Positions 10,303 through 18,459 of a stretch of 64,000 nucleotides of DNA are shown here, piece after piece. A program made the position numbers and the translations under genes. The DNA comes from Clostridia bacterium (GTDB taxonomy: Bacteria > Bacillota > Clostridia > Oscillospirales > Acutalibacteraceae). Where the stretch lies: NCBI GenBank assembly GCA_017428085.1, contig JAFRRP010000025.1, positions 91,212 to 155,211 on the forward strand, read 5' to 3'. The notes beneath the pieces were generated by a model. It saw nothing but the letters and a program-made list of their open reading frames with translations, was not told the origin of the DNA and did no database searches. The stretch's first letter is position 1, and the number at the start of each line of letters is the position of its first letter.

Positions 10303-10782
10303 CTCTTCCTCTTCCGGCTCTTCCTCTGCATCTGCGTAGATCCGGTCCTGATTGGTGAAGAACAGCAGCTGGTCCAGTTTTTTGCCCAGCGTCTTTTCGC
10401 TGGCGGCGCTCATCAGCGGGAACATTTTTCCTTCGATCACGGTGTTGATGGCGGCAAAGTCCATCAGGATCGCCAGTTGATTTTTGAAAAACGCCGGGTC
10501 CTTATCGGCGAAAAACGCGTCGTCGATCTCCCTGATCTCCGCGCCGCTCAGCGACATATCGCTGTTATACTGTTTCACGTTTTTCGCCATGCATTTCTGC
10601 ATGACAGTAAACAACTGCTCTTTGTCGTCGCTTTTCATGGCGTTGGCAAGGGCGGTCGTTTTCATTTGAAGCTTAAAGCTGAGGTGGCACGTTTTTACGA
10701 TGGCTTTTGCCAGCTTTGCCAGCTCCGGATTGATGGCTTCGGGAACCCAGGGTTCTCCGTTCTTGACGTAGAAATAACTCAT
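10300..10782 (-). CDS. Unknown cytoplasmic protein with acidic tail
   Basis: 160 residues, predicted mostly helical, with no signal peptide or membrane segment. The C-terminus is very acidic (EEEPEEEE). CAGGAAAAAAACA lies before the ATG, a reasonable ribosome site. It begins MSYFYVKNGEPWVPEAINPE. I do not recognise a family. It converges on the reductase gene and stands as a single gene. Confidence 0.65.
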   Translation of the reverse strand: MSYFYVKNGEPWVPEAINPELAKLAKAIVKTCHLSFKLQMKTTALANAMKSDDKEQLFTVMQKCMAKNVKQYNSDMSLSGAEIREIDDAFFADKDPAFFKNQLAILMDFAAINTVIEGKMFPLMSAASEKTLGKKLDQLLFFTNQDRIYADAEEEPEEEE

Positions 10783-10882
10783 TGTTTTTTTCCTGCTTTT
10801 CTTTATTTATTACTTTACCATCATAATGTAACGGCATTGAAAAGTCAATTCTTTTTCCATTATTTGTTTTACGAAAAAAGTA

Positions 10883-10911
10883 TTGATTATCTGTTTGGAT
10901 TATAGTATAAT
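10883..10911 (+). promoter_or_regulatory. Predicted sigma-A promoter for the dockerin gene
   Basis: TTGATT at 10883-10888 and TATAAT at 10906-10911, spacer 17. Confidence 0.7.
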
Positions 10912-10954
10912 ATTTGCAATCATATCGTTGAATACGAATTGGAGGTCATGCTCT

Positions 10955-11971
10955 GTGAAATATAAAAGACTGTTAAGCTTCCTGCTGGCGGCGGTTATAC
11001 TGTTTACGGCGGCGCCGTTTGCGTTTGCCGCTTCCGCAACGGGCGACATGGATAACGACGGCGACGTGACGCCGGAGGACGCGCGCATCGCGCTGCGCTG
11101 CGCTGTAAAGCTGGAAGAACTGACGGCCTACCGTCTTTCCGCCGGCGATATCGACCTTGACGGTGATGTTACCGCGGCGGACGCTCGCCTGATCCTTCGG
11201 ATGTCGATCGGTTTGCCCGTCAACGGAACGGATATTGCCGATCCCGTGAACGACGACCCGGCAAACGCATATTCCTCCCGATACGAGACCTTTAAAAAGA
11301 AGCTGTACGAGGTGTCGCACCCGCTGCTTGGTACGTACAAAACGGTATTTTCCGTGGGTATCATGAAGAACTTCCAGAAGTGGTGCTGCTACTACACCAT
11401 TCACGACGTGTTCCGTCCCACGCTGGAGCAGTGCGGTTATTCCGCGGCGGAGATCAACAAACTGGCTCCCAATAAATACACCAAATCGCAGCTTTCCAAA
11501 GCGCTCAAGGGCGGTCTCGGCATCAACTGGCCGGACGCGCTGATCCCCAGCGACATGGAATACTACGTTCCCTCGCTGCTGATGAATCACTATTATAATA
11601 ATCCGGATATCTGCACGGTTTATAATCTCTATGATTACTACGACGACGTGGTGGAGCAGCGGATGTATTACCGCGACGAGCGCGACGTGACGAAATATCA
11701 GCCCAGGATCGGCGACGTGCTGTTCATGAGCAATAAAACGCGCACCTATGATAACGGTCATCCCACCATCGACCATACCGCGCAGATCATCGAGGTCTAT
11801 CCCAACGGCACGTTCCTGTGTACGGAGGGCAGTATCATTGAGGACGCGGAAGGCGACGGCATCGCCAAGGTCCGCGAGCGCACCTATCATTATAATCCCA
11901 CCGTCGGAACCTACGAATTTGATTATAATAATATCATTATCGTGCTGACGGCAGTTCGCCCGTATCTCTGA
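10955..11971 (+). CDS. Secreted dockerin plus CHAP-like amidase protein
   Basis: 338 residues from a GTG with GGAGG nine bases upstream. Residues 1-26 are a signal peptide (ending AFAASA). Residues 30-87 form a type I dockerin with two calcium loops (GDMDNDGDVTPEDA and GDIDLDGDVTAADA), which would dock onto a cohesin. The rest resembles a CHAP/NlpC-like cysteine hydrolase: candidate catalytic cysteine at 144/145 (FQKWCCYYTIHD), then RIGDVLFM and candidate His274 in TIDHTAQIIEV with LCTEGS downstream. It may cut peptidoglycan or a peptide. An N-terminal dockerin is less common than a C-terminal one. The dockerin call is firm; the enzyme call is moderate. Confidence 0.82.
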   Translation: MKYKRLLSFLLAAVILFTAAPFAFAASATGDMDNDGDVTPEDARIALRCAVKLEELTAYRLSAGDIDLDGDVTAADARLILRMSIGLPVNGTDIADPVNDDPANAYSSRYETFKKKLYEVSHPLLGTYKTVFSVGIMKNFQKWCCYYTIHDVFRPTLEQCGYSAAEINKLAPNKYTKSQLSKALKGGLGINWPDALIPSDMEYYVPSLLMNHYYNNPDICTVYNLYDYYDDVVEQRMYYRDERDVTKYQPRIGDVLFMSNKTRTYDNGHPTIDHTAQIIEVYPNGTFLCTEGSIIEDAEGDGIAKVRERTYHYNPTVGTYEFDYNNIIIVLTAVRPYL

Positions 11972-11992
11972 TCGCCAATTGACAAAAACAAC

Positions 11993-12026
11993 ACTCCCGG
12001 ACGTTCAACCCGCCCGGGAGTTATTG
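11993..12026 (+). terminator. Terminator-like hairpin after the dockerin gene
   Basis: ACTCCCGG (11993-12000) pairs with CCGGGAGT (12014-12021), followed by TATTGTAT. The T-run is weak. Confidence 0.5.
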
Positions 12027-12096
12027 TATCCTGTCCTGCAAGTGTCATAAAAAACGAATCGCCGGTCACTGACCACAATCGACTATTAAAAAACGA

Positions 12097-12121
12097 AGAA
12101 CTAAGAACTAAGAACTACCTA
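12097..12121 (-). repeat. Stop-codon heptamer array of the sugar transferase gene
   Basis: On the minus strand the stop TAG (12121-12119) and one G are followed by TAGTTCT three times. TAG triplets lie at offsets 0, 4, 11 and 18 and so cover all three frames. Confidence 0.8.
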
Positions 12122-12778
12122 CTCTTTCTTTCCCTCTACGATATCGTTCCCCTTCAGCACGCCGAAAAAGGTTTTGAAAACGATTTTGGCGTCAAGGCGA
12201 AAGCTGACGTTACACAGGTATTCTTCGTCGTATCTGACCTTTGTCGACGCATCCAGACGGTCTCTTCCGTTGATCTGGGCCAGACCGGAAATGCCGGGCC
12301 TCAGCAGATAGACGCCGCGCTTCATCCGTTCCTCGTGGATATCGTTTTCTTCCGGGATCAGCGGCCGGGGGCCGATAAAGCTCATATCGCCCTTCAATAC
12401 ATTGAAAAGCTGCGGCAGTTCGTCAAGGCTTGTCTTTCGCAGTATCTTCCCCAGCGGAGTGATATATTTGTCCGCGTCCTTAAAATCCGGGGTAGCGCAG
12501 TTGTGTGGCGCGTCTTTTCGCATGGTGCGGAATTTGTAGCAATTGAACGGTTTGCCGTTCCTGCCGATCCGCTGCTGTGAAAAGATGGCAGGGCCGCGGC
12601 TGGAGACCGTCACCAGAATGCCGATCACGCAGCTCGGTACGGCGCCCGGCACCATCAGCAACAGGGCGAAGAAACAATCCATCGCCCTTTTGCATTTACT
12701 ATAACGGATAAACTGTTTGGTCGGGGTAAAAGGCGCGGTAGCGCCTTCTTCCATCGGCGATTTCTGTTCGGGATCCAT
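12119..12778 (-). CDS. Bacterial sugar-1-phosphate transferase (undecaprenyl-phosphate type)
   Basis: Transfers a sugar-1-phosphate from a UDP-sugar onto undecaprenyl phosphate, the first step of exopolysaccharide or glycan assembly. The 219-residue protein has one N-terminal membrane segment (AMDCFFALLLMVPGAVPSCV) and the family core: RIGRNGKPFNCYKFRTM, the RKTSLDELPQLFNVLKGDMS block with its Asp-Glu pair, and SFIGPRPL then PGISGLAQINGRD. The start at 12778 has AGGAGAAGTT directly upstream; an ATG at 12796 is less well placed. No other glycan genes are adjacent. Confidence 0.92.
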   Translation of the reverse strand: MDPEQKSPMEEGATAPFTPTKQFIRYSKCKRAMDCFFALLLMVPGAVPSCVIGILVTVSSRGPAIFSQQRIGRNGKPFNCYKFRTMRKDAPHNCATPDFKDADKYITPLGKILRKTSLDELPQLFNVLKGDMSFIGPRPLIPEENDIHEERMKRGVYLLRPGISGLAQINGRDRLDASTKVRYDEEYLCNVSFRLDAKIVFKTFFGVLKGNDIVEGKKE

Positions 12779-12931
12779 AACTTCTCCTGAATGCATATAA
12801 CAGCTTGTTAGCTATTATATGCGAACTGGTGGAATTTGTCAATTCTTTTCGGAATATCCCGATCCGGATTCCAGATTGGATTGGTTTCAGGACGTTTTTT
12901 TATTGAAAAAAGTAATCTTTTTGCGTCGCTC

Positions 12932-12960
12932 TTGACAATTCGTCGCATAATTTATATTAT
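12932..12960 (+). promoter_or_regulatory. Predicted sigma-A promoter for murC
   Basis: TTGACA at 12932-12937 and TATTAT at 12955-12960, spacer 17, 44 bases before the murC start. Confidence 0.75.
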
Positions 12961-13004
12961 ATGTTAATGTAACATAAAATCATGATAAAGACAGGTGAAA
13001 TATC

Positions 13005-14387
13005 TTGACGGAGATAGATCGGCTCCTTGACACGGTCAAGCGCATCCATTTTATCGGCATCGGCGGTGCGGGCATGTGCCCGTTGGCGGAGATCCTGCAT
13101 CAGAAGGGCTATCAGCTTTCCGGGTCGGACAATAACGAATCCGACACCCTCAACCGCATCCGCAAGCTCGGCATCCCGGTGGTGCTGGGGCAGAAGGCGG
13201 AGAACATCGGCGACGCGGAAATGGTAGTCTTCACCGCCGCGCTGCTGCCGGATAACCCGGAACTGTGCGCCGCAAGGGAGATGGGCGTTCCCACCTTTGA
13301 GCGTTCCAAGCTGTTCGGGGCGGTGACGCGCAAATTCGGCAACTGCATCGGCGTGTGCGGCACCCACGGCAAAACCACCACAACCTCCATGCTGACGCAT
13401 ATGCTGCTGAAGGCGGGCGTGGATACCTCCGCCGTCATCGGCGGCAAGCTGCCCCTCATCGGCGCCAACGGCCGCGTTGGCACGGACGACCTGCTGGTGT
13501 GCGAGGCCTGCGAGTTCGCCAATACCTTCCTCGATCTGTCGCCCACCGTGGCGGTGATCCTGAATATCGACGCGGACCATCTGGAGTTCTTCAAGACCAT
13601 GGATAATCTGATCGCGTCGTTTACGAAATTCGCCTCGCTGGCGCGGGATGCCGTGATCTATAACGGCGACGACGAAAAGACCGTCCGCGCGGTGAACGCC
13701 TCCACGGCAACCAACCGCATCACTTTCGGCTTTACGGATCAAAACGACTGGTACGCGGAGAACATCGGTTTTAATCGTGGCGCTTTTCCGTATTTCGACT
13801 TGATGTATAAGGGCGAGAACAAGGGGCGCGTTTCGTTGAACGTGCCCGGTAAACACAACGTGCTGAACGCCTTGGCTGCCATCGCCGCGGCGGTCAACGC
13901 CGGCGCTGCGTTGGATAAGTGCGTCGAAAGCCTTTCTTCCTTCGGCGGCGCGGGCAGGCGTTTTGAGATCCTCGGCCATTACAACGGGATCACGATCGCC
14001 GACGACTACGCGCATCATCCGGCGGAGCTGAAGGTCACGCTGGAGGCCGCTAAAAAGATGGAATACGACCGGGTTTGGGCTGTGTTCCAGCCCTTTACGT
14101 TCTCCCGCACCTATATGCTTCTGGATGACTTTGCCGACGTGCTGCAGATCGCCGACAAGGTGGTGATGACGGAGATCATGGGCAGCCGTGAGGTGAACAC
14201 CTACGATATCCACACCGCCGATCTGGCGGCCAAGATCCCCGGCAGCGTGTGGTTCAGCACCTTCGACACGGTGGCGCAGTACCTCTACGAGAACGTCAAA
14301 AGCGGCGACCTGGTGATCACGCTGGGCTGCGGCGACGTGTATAAGGTGGCCAAGAAGCTGATCAAAAAGTATACTGAAGCGGAATAA
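13005..14387 (+). CDS. murC: UDP-N-acetylmuramate--L-alanine ligase
   Basis: Adds L-alanine to UDP-MurNAc, the first amino acid of the peptidoglycan stem peptide. The N-terminal dinucleotide fold (IHFIGIGGAGMCPLAEI) is followed by the ATP motif GTHGKTTTTSM, then NIDADHLEFF and DDYAHHPAEL, all hallmarks of MurC. The length of 460 is normal. The start is TTG with AGGTG eight bases upstream. It is transcribed alone from its own promoter and ends at a clear terminator. Confidence 0.96.
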   Translation: MTEIDRLLDTVKRIHFIGIGGAGMCPLAEILHQKGYQLSGSDNNESDTLNRIRKLGIPVVLGQKAENIGDAEMVVFTAALLPDNPELCAAREMGVPTFERSKLFGAVTRKFGNCIGVCGTHGKTTTTSMLTHMLLKAGVDTSAVIGGKLPLIGANGRVGTDDLLVCEACEFANTFLDLSPTVAVILNIDADHLEFFKTMDNLIASFTKFASLARDAVIYNGDDEKTVRAVNASTATNRITFGFTDQNDWYAENIGFNRGAFPYFDLMYKGENKGRVSLNVPGKHNVLNALAAIAAAVNAGAALDKCVESLSSFGGAGRRFEILGHYNGITIADDYAHHPAELKVTLEAAKKMEYDRVWAVFQPFTFSRTYMLLDDFADVLQIADKVVMTEIMGSREVNTYDIHTADLAAKIPGSVWFSTFDTVAQYLYENVKSGDLVITLGCGDVYKVAKKLIKKYTEAE

Positions 14388-14394
14388 TAAGATG

Positions 14395-14426
14395 AACGCG
14401 CCCCTCCCGGAGCGCGTTTTCTTTTG
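14395..14426 (+). terminator. Terminator after murC
   Basis: AACGCGC (14395-14401) pairs with GCGCGTT (14412-14418) and is followed by TTTCTTTT. Confidence 0.75.
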
Positions 14427-14439
14427 TATTGGAGAATCT

Positions 14440-16617
14440 ATGACTTGTACTGATATTTTCGGCGCGGCAAAATGGGTCGCGTTTGCGGAGGACGCCGTCA
14501 GCGTCCACGCGAGAAAGGCATTTACCGTCGGTTCCGACATAAAAAAAGCGGAGATCGCGATCATCGGCCTTGGCTTTTTTGAGCTGTACCTGAACGGGAA
14601 AAAGGTCTCCGACGACCTGTTCCTGCCGCTGAATACGGATTTCCACGCCCGGCAACTCATGCGGGAGGACGGTCCCTTTGCGGAGGTGACGCACCACCGC
14701 GTTTACGCGACAAGGTACGACGTGACGGGCTTTGTGACCGGCGGCAAAAACTGCCTCGGCGTGATGCTGGGCAACGGCTGGTACGCCGACGATCATCAGG
14801 AGAAGTTCGGCGAAAAGAAGCTGATCTTTCGTCTGTCGCTGACCTGCGCCGACGGGCGCACGGAGGAGATCGTCTCCGACGAAGCGGTAAAATGGCGTCA
14901 GGGCTTTGTAGTCAAATACCGTCTGACGAAGGGCGAGACCCACGATTACCGCGGGTACGACGACCGCTGGGCCGCGGCTGATTTCGATGATGCCGCGTGG
15001 GAAGCGGCCCATGCCTGTGATTTTCCGGAAACCGAATACGGCTTTTCCGAATGTCCTCCTGATCGGGTGGAGCGCGTGATCCATCCGGCTGTGATCCGCG
15101 AGGAGGAAAACGCCCGCGTGTATGATATCGGCCTCAATACCACCGGCACGCCGATTTTGAAGCTGACGGGCGGCGATGGGGAGACCGTCCGGGTGATCTT
15201 CGCAGAGGAAAAGACCGAAGACAACGACGTGGACGCGGACAACTGCTGCTGGGGGCAGATCTCGGAGTTCATTTCAGATGGCAGGGAAAGGGAAGTTCGC
15301 CTGCGGTTTACATGGAGCGCGGGACGCTATTTCAAAGTGATCGGCGGCGCGGAGGTGTTGGGCTTTGCCCGCATCTTCGCCGACGTGAAACCGTCTTCTT
15401 CGTTTACGTCCTCCCATGAAACGCTCAACTGGCTGTTTAACGCCTTCGTGAATACCCAGCTCAGCAACATGCACGCGGGAATCCCGTCGGACTGTCCCCA
15501 TCTGGAGCGCCGTGGCTATACCGGCGACGGCGAGCTGGCCGCCGACGCGGCGATGTTCACGTTGGATGCGCGGAAATTTTATGACAAATGGATCCTTGAT
15601 ATTTCCGACTGTCAGGACCGGGTTTCCGGCCACGTGCAGTACACCGCGCCCTATACCCACAGCGGCGGCGGGCCCGGCGGCTGGGGCTGCGCCATCATCC
15701 ATGTGCCCTTCGTCTATTGGCAGCACTACGGCGATATCGGCTGGATGAAGCGGCTTTACCCCCAAATGCTGGAATACTTCCGCTTTCTGGACGACCACTC
15801 GGAAAACGGACTGATCGTCTCCGACGTGCCCCATGAGTGGTGCCTTGGGGACTGGTGTACCGCCCGTGAGATCGCCATCCCTGCGCCCTTTGTCAATAAC
15901 TATTTTTACATCCGTTCCATTGATGAGATCCTGACCTGCGCGAAAGCGTTGGAGCTTCCGGAACAGGACGTGTCTGAATTACGGGAAAAGAGGCATTTCC
16001 TGGCGGGTGTGCTCACGCGGGAGTATTATGATGCCTCCACCGGCGATTTTGCGGGCAATATCCAGGGAGCCAACGCCTTTGCCGTTGATCTCGGTCTCGG
16101 CGACGAACGTACCTTTGCCAACCTCGCCGCGTTTTACGATGCGCTTGGCATGTTTGATACCGGCATCTTCGGCACGGATATCCTGACCCGCGTTTTATTC
16201 GCAAACGGCAGGGGAGACCTTGCCTTCCGCCTGCTGACCTCCGACGGCGAGTTCTCCTTTGATCGAATCCGGCAGGCCGGTTCCACCACACTGTGGGAGT
16301 ACTGGACCGGTCGTCGTTCCCACTCACATCCCATGTTCGGCGCGGTCGTCGCTTATCTGTTCCGTTATCTGCTGGGCGTCCGGCTGCCGTCGGATGGCGG
16401 TACGTTTTATCTGGAGCCGGTTTGGCCCGGCTGCGACGCGTTCTTTTCCGGCAGCGCCGAGGTCCCCGGCGGGACCGTGCGCGTCTCTGTCGTCTATGAG
16501 GGCGACAACGCCCGGTTTACCGTCGAAACGCCCTGCGAAACAGAGCTTCGCTTCGGCGGAAAGAGTTATCCTTTGAAAACAGGAACCAACGAAATCACCG
16601 CCGATCGTCAGGCGTGA
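14440..16617 (+). CDS. GH78-family alpha-L-rhamnosidase-like glycoside hydrolase
   Basis: Predicted to remove terminal alpha-L-rhamnose from plant or microbial glycans. The protein has 725 residues: N-terminal beta-sandwich modules (about 1-320; ELYLNGKKVSDD and LGNGWYADD are typical), then an (alpha/alpha)6 barrel with DCPHLERRGYTGDGEL, GGGPGGWG and TTLWEYWTGRRSHSHPMFG, which are GH78 landmarks. The ATG at 14440 has GGAG five bases upstream. There is no signal peptide, so it is probably cytoplasmic and acts on imported oligosaccharides. Its stop lies in one CGTGAGA unit that matches the array at the end of the convergent small gene. Confidence 0.88.
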   Translation: MTCTDIFGAAKWVAFAEDAVSVHARKAFTVGSDIKKAEIAIIGLGFFELYLNGKKVSDDLFLPLNTDFHARQLMREDGPFAEVTHHRVYATRYDVTGFVTGGKNCLGVMLGNGWYADDHQEKFGEKKLIFRLSLTCADGRTEEIVSDEAVKWRQGFVVKYRLTKGETHDYRGYDDRWAAADFDDAAWEAAHACDFPETEYGFSECPPDRVERVIHPAVIREEENARVYDIGLNTTGTPILKLTGGDGETVRVIFAEEKTEDNDVDADNCCWGQISEFISDGREREVRLRFTWSAGRYFKVIGGAEVLGFARIFADVKPSSSFTSSHETLNWLFNAFVNTQLSNMHAGIPSDCPHLERRGYTGDGELAADAAMFTLDARKFYDKWILDISDCQDRVSGHVQYTAPYTHSGGGPGGWGCAIIHVPFVYWQHYGDIGWMKRLYPQMLEYFRFLDDHSENGLIVSDVPHEWCLGDWCTAREIAIPAPFVNNYFYIRSIDEILTCAKALELPEQDVSELREKRHFLAGVLTREYYDASTGDFAGNIQGANAFAVDLGLGDERTFANLAAFYDALGMFDTGIFGTDILTRVLFANGRGDLAFRLLTSDGEFSFDRIRQAGSTTLWEYWTGRRSHSHPMFGAVVAYLFRYLLGVRLPSDGGTFYLEPVWPGCDAFFSGSAEVPGGTVRVSVVYEGDNARFTVETPCETELRFGGKSYPLKTGTNEITADRQA

Positions 16618-16663
16618 GAGCATTTGCTTTTGATTTGCATTTCATGGGATCGCCCGGAGAACT

Positions 16664-16698
16664 TCTCACGTCTCACGACTCACGACCGGCGACTCAAG
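16664..16698 (-). repeat. Heptamer array spanning the stop of the Y-polymerase partner gene
   Basis: On the plus strand the units are TCTCACG, TCTCACG, ACTCACG, ACCGGCG, ACTCAAG; on the minus strand they read CGTGAGA and similar. The TGA stop of the 55-residue gene (16668-16666) is in the last unit read, with TGAs 7 and 14 bases earlier in the other two frames. The GH78 stop (16613-16619) is one more unit in the opposite direction. Confidence 0.8.
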
Positions 16699-16833
16699 AC
16701 CGGCTGCGGCGGATGGCTCCGCCGCAGCCTCTTTCCGTTCCAGTGCCTCCTGCAGTCCCTTCAGCGCCGCGAAGGGCAAAAACTGTTTGGCGCGCTCCAC
16801 GGCGGGCATGGGGGCTTTCGGTCTACTCGCCAC
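16666..16833 (-). CDS. Small partner protein of the Y-family polymerase (55 aa)
   Basis: A short gene starting at a GTG (16833) that overlaps the end of the polymerase gene by 11 bases, with a very strong ribosome site (AGGAGG, eight bases upstream). The product contains MPAVERAKQFLPFAALKGLQ. The RAKQF(L/M)PFAALKG motif is, from memory, common in small proteins encoded directly after UmuC/DinB-like genes in Firmicutes, sometimes grouped with YolD-like proteins. It is probably a regulatory or accessory subunit for translesion synthesis; that role is an inference from linkage. The tail is low in complexity and runs into the heptamer array. Confidence 0.78.
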   Translation of the reverse strand: MASRPKAPMPAVERAKQFLPFAALKGLQEALERKEAAAEPSAAAGLESPVVSRET

Positions 16834-18085
16834 TTCTGTGACCTCCTATCTGTCGGTTGCGCTCCTGCGTGGTGGCGGCCTTGTCCAGGTCCATCCCCTT
16901 GAAAACCGCGTTGCGCCCGTAGCGGTCCTTGATGCGCAGCATCGTGCGCTGGATCTCCCGGTTTTTCGCATTTTTAACCGCGTCGTCAAACAGCGTCATC
17001 TGGATGTTCTGCTCCGGTGCCACGTCGTTGAAGCACACGTTCACCCGTCGCAGCTGGCAGCGCCGGTCGGTAATGCGCAGGTAAAGCCCCGTCACGGCGG
17101 GGATAATGATATTGTTCAGATTGGTATCCGCCGCCAGGGAAACGCTGCCCTTGACGGCAGTCACGCTGCTCTTGCCGGAATAGCCCAGATACAGCGACAC
17201 CGAATGCGTCACCAGTTCCTTTTCCGTCATGTCCAGGCACAGCAGCTCCGTCATCTCCTTCACGATCAGCAGCCCTTCCTCGCAGTTGTAGCCGCGCATC
17301 AGTACCTGCCCGCTGCTGAGAGAGTGGGTTTTTGATTGATACGCCTTGATGTCGGCGATGGTGGCGCTTTCCCGGCCCCAGGCGTGGTCGATCAGCAGTT
17401 CCGCGTCCTTACCGAACAGGTTATACAGGACGTTCTCGTCCGATTCGGCGATATCCCGCATCGTGAATATGCCGCCGCGTGCCAGCCGCGACGATATGCC
17501 TGGCCCGATCCGCCAGAAGTCCGTCAGGGGGCGGTGATCCCACAGGGTTTGCCGGTAGCTTTCTTCATTCAGTTCCCCGATGAATTCCGGGGAATGCTTG
17601 GCGGTGATATCCAGCGCGATCTTCGTCAGGTACAGGTTGGTCCCTACGCCGCAGGACGCCCGCAGGCCGGTGGTCGCCTGAACGTCCGCCATTACCGTCT
17701 GCGCCAGTTCCCGCGCCGTCATGTTGTAAAGCGTCAGGTAGTTGGTCGCGTCTATAAACGCCTCGTCCACCGAATACACGTGGATATCGTCTTTGGAAAA
17801 GTATTTCAGGTACACCCCGTATACGTCGGCGGAACGTTCGATATACAGCTTCATGCGGGGTTTGGCAACGATATATTTCAGGTCCGCCGGAATATCCCCC
17901 AGCCGGCAGCGATTTTTTACCCCAAGCGCCTTCAGGGCGGGGGAGACCGCCAGACAGATGGTGTTTTTGCTGCGGTCCGGGTCGGCCACCACCAGTTTGG
18001 CTGTCATGGGGTCCAGCCCCCGCTGCACGCATTCCACGGAGGCGTAAAAGGATTTAAGATCGATACAAAGATACTGCCGCTGCAT
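16823..18085 (-). CDS. Y-family DNA polymerase (UmuC/DinB type)
   Basis: A translesion DNA polymerase of 420 residues. The palm-domain carboxylates are present: Asp9 in CIDLKSFYASVE and Asp107-Glu108 in VYSVDEAFID. Also present are the RSADVYGVYLKYF segment, a helix-hairpin-helix region (FWRIGPGISSRLARGGIFTM), and a little-finger domain. It matches the Firmicutes UmuC-like group that is paired with a small RAKQFLPF protein, here the next gene. The ATG at 18085 is preceded by a short promoter region containing TCGAACAAATGTTCG, which resembles an SOS box (GAACRNNNGTTY). Confidence 0.93.
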   Translation of the reverse strand: MQRQYLCIDLKSFYASVECVQRGLDPMTAKLVVADPDRSKNTICLAVSPALKALGVKNRCRLGDIPADLKYIVAKPRMKLYIERSADVYGVYLKYFSKDDIHVYSVDEAFIDATNYLTLYNMTARELAQTVMADVQATTGLRASCGVGTNLYLTKIALDITAKHSPEFIGELNEESYRQTLWDHRPLTDFWRIGPGISSRLARGGIFTMRDIAESDENVLYNLFGKDAELLIDHAWGRESATIADIKAYQSKTHSLSSGQVLMRGYNCEEGLLIVKEMTELLCLDMTEKELVTHSVSLYLGYSGKSSVTAVKGSVSLAADTNLNNIIIPAVTGLYLRITDRRCQLRRVNVCFNDVAPEQNIQMTLFDDAVKNAKNREIQRTMLRIKDRYGRNAVFKGMDLDKAATTQERNRQIGGHRSGE

Positions 18086-18113
18086 AATCCGTCAGTCCAA
18101 AAAAAAGTTAATC

Positions 18114-18128
18114 GAACAAATGTTCGTT
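18114..18128 (-). promoter_or_regulatory. Probable LexA (SOS) box upstream of the Y-family polymerase
   Basis: The palindrome CGAACAAATGTTCG at about 18115-18128 lies just before the polymerase start. Firmicutes LexA boxes have the form CGAACRNNNGTTYG, and this matches that form. It suggests the polymerase and its partner gene are DNA-damage induced. Confidence 0.75.
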
Positions 18129-18395
18129 TTTATTGTAGCACGGTCCGCCGGAAATGTCAAGCGGAACGTGTCCATATTTTCGGACAGGCAGGAATTGACA
18201 GGTTTGTCGCACTGAGGTGCGACAAACAGTCGTCAGTCGTTAGCAGCGGCGCTTTGCGCCGCAGTCGTTGGAAATGCTGTTTTTCATAGGACCGTCCGGA
18301 GAACTTCTAACGACGAAACGGATAAAAACCAACGACCAGATCTGTACCAAATCCCTGTTTTCATGCGTGAATCGTGGGTTTTTACCGCCGTTTGG
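18129..18395. repeat. Intergenic region rich in hairpins and repeat fragments
   Basis: This divergent gap contains a perfect 11-bp stem GTTTGTCGCAC/GTGCGACAAAC (18202-18227), two heptamers CAGTCGT (18227-18240), and a copy of the hairpin GCGGCGC-TTT-GCGCCGC (18246-18262) also seen at 603. It also has dyads GTCGTTAG/CTAACGAC and GTCGTTGG/CCAACGAC, and a stretch at 18282-18312 (CCGGAGAACTTCTAACG) similar to 16640-16670. No ORF is supported here. Confidence 0.6.
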
Positions 18396-18424
18396 TTGAC
18401 ATCAAATTCCGGGTGTGTTAAAAT
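18396..18424 (+). promoter_or_regulatory. Predicted sigma-A promoter for the GH38 gene
   Basis: TTGACA at 18396-18401 and TAAAAT at 18419-18424, spacer 17. Confidence 0.75.
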
Positions 18425-18459
18425 TTGTGTGAAACTATGTCGTTTCGGGAGGAAATGCT

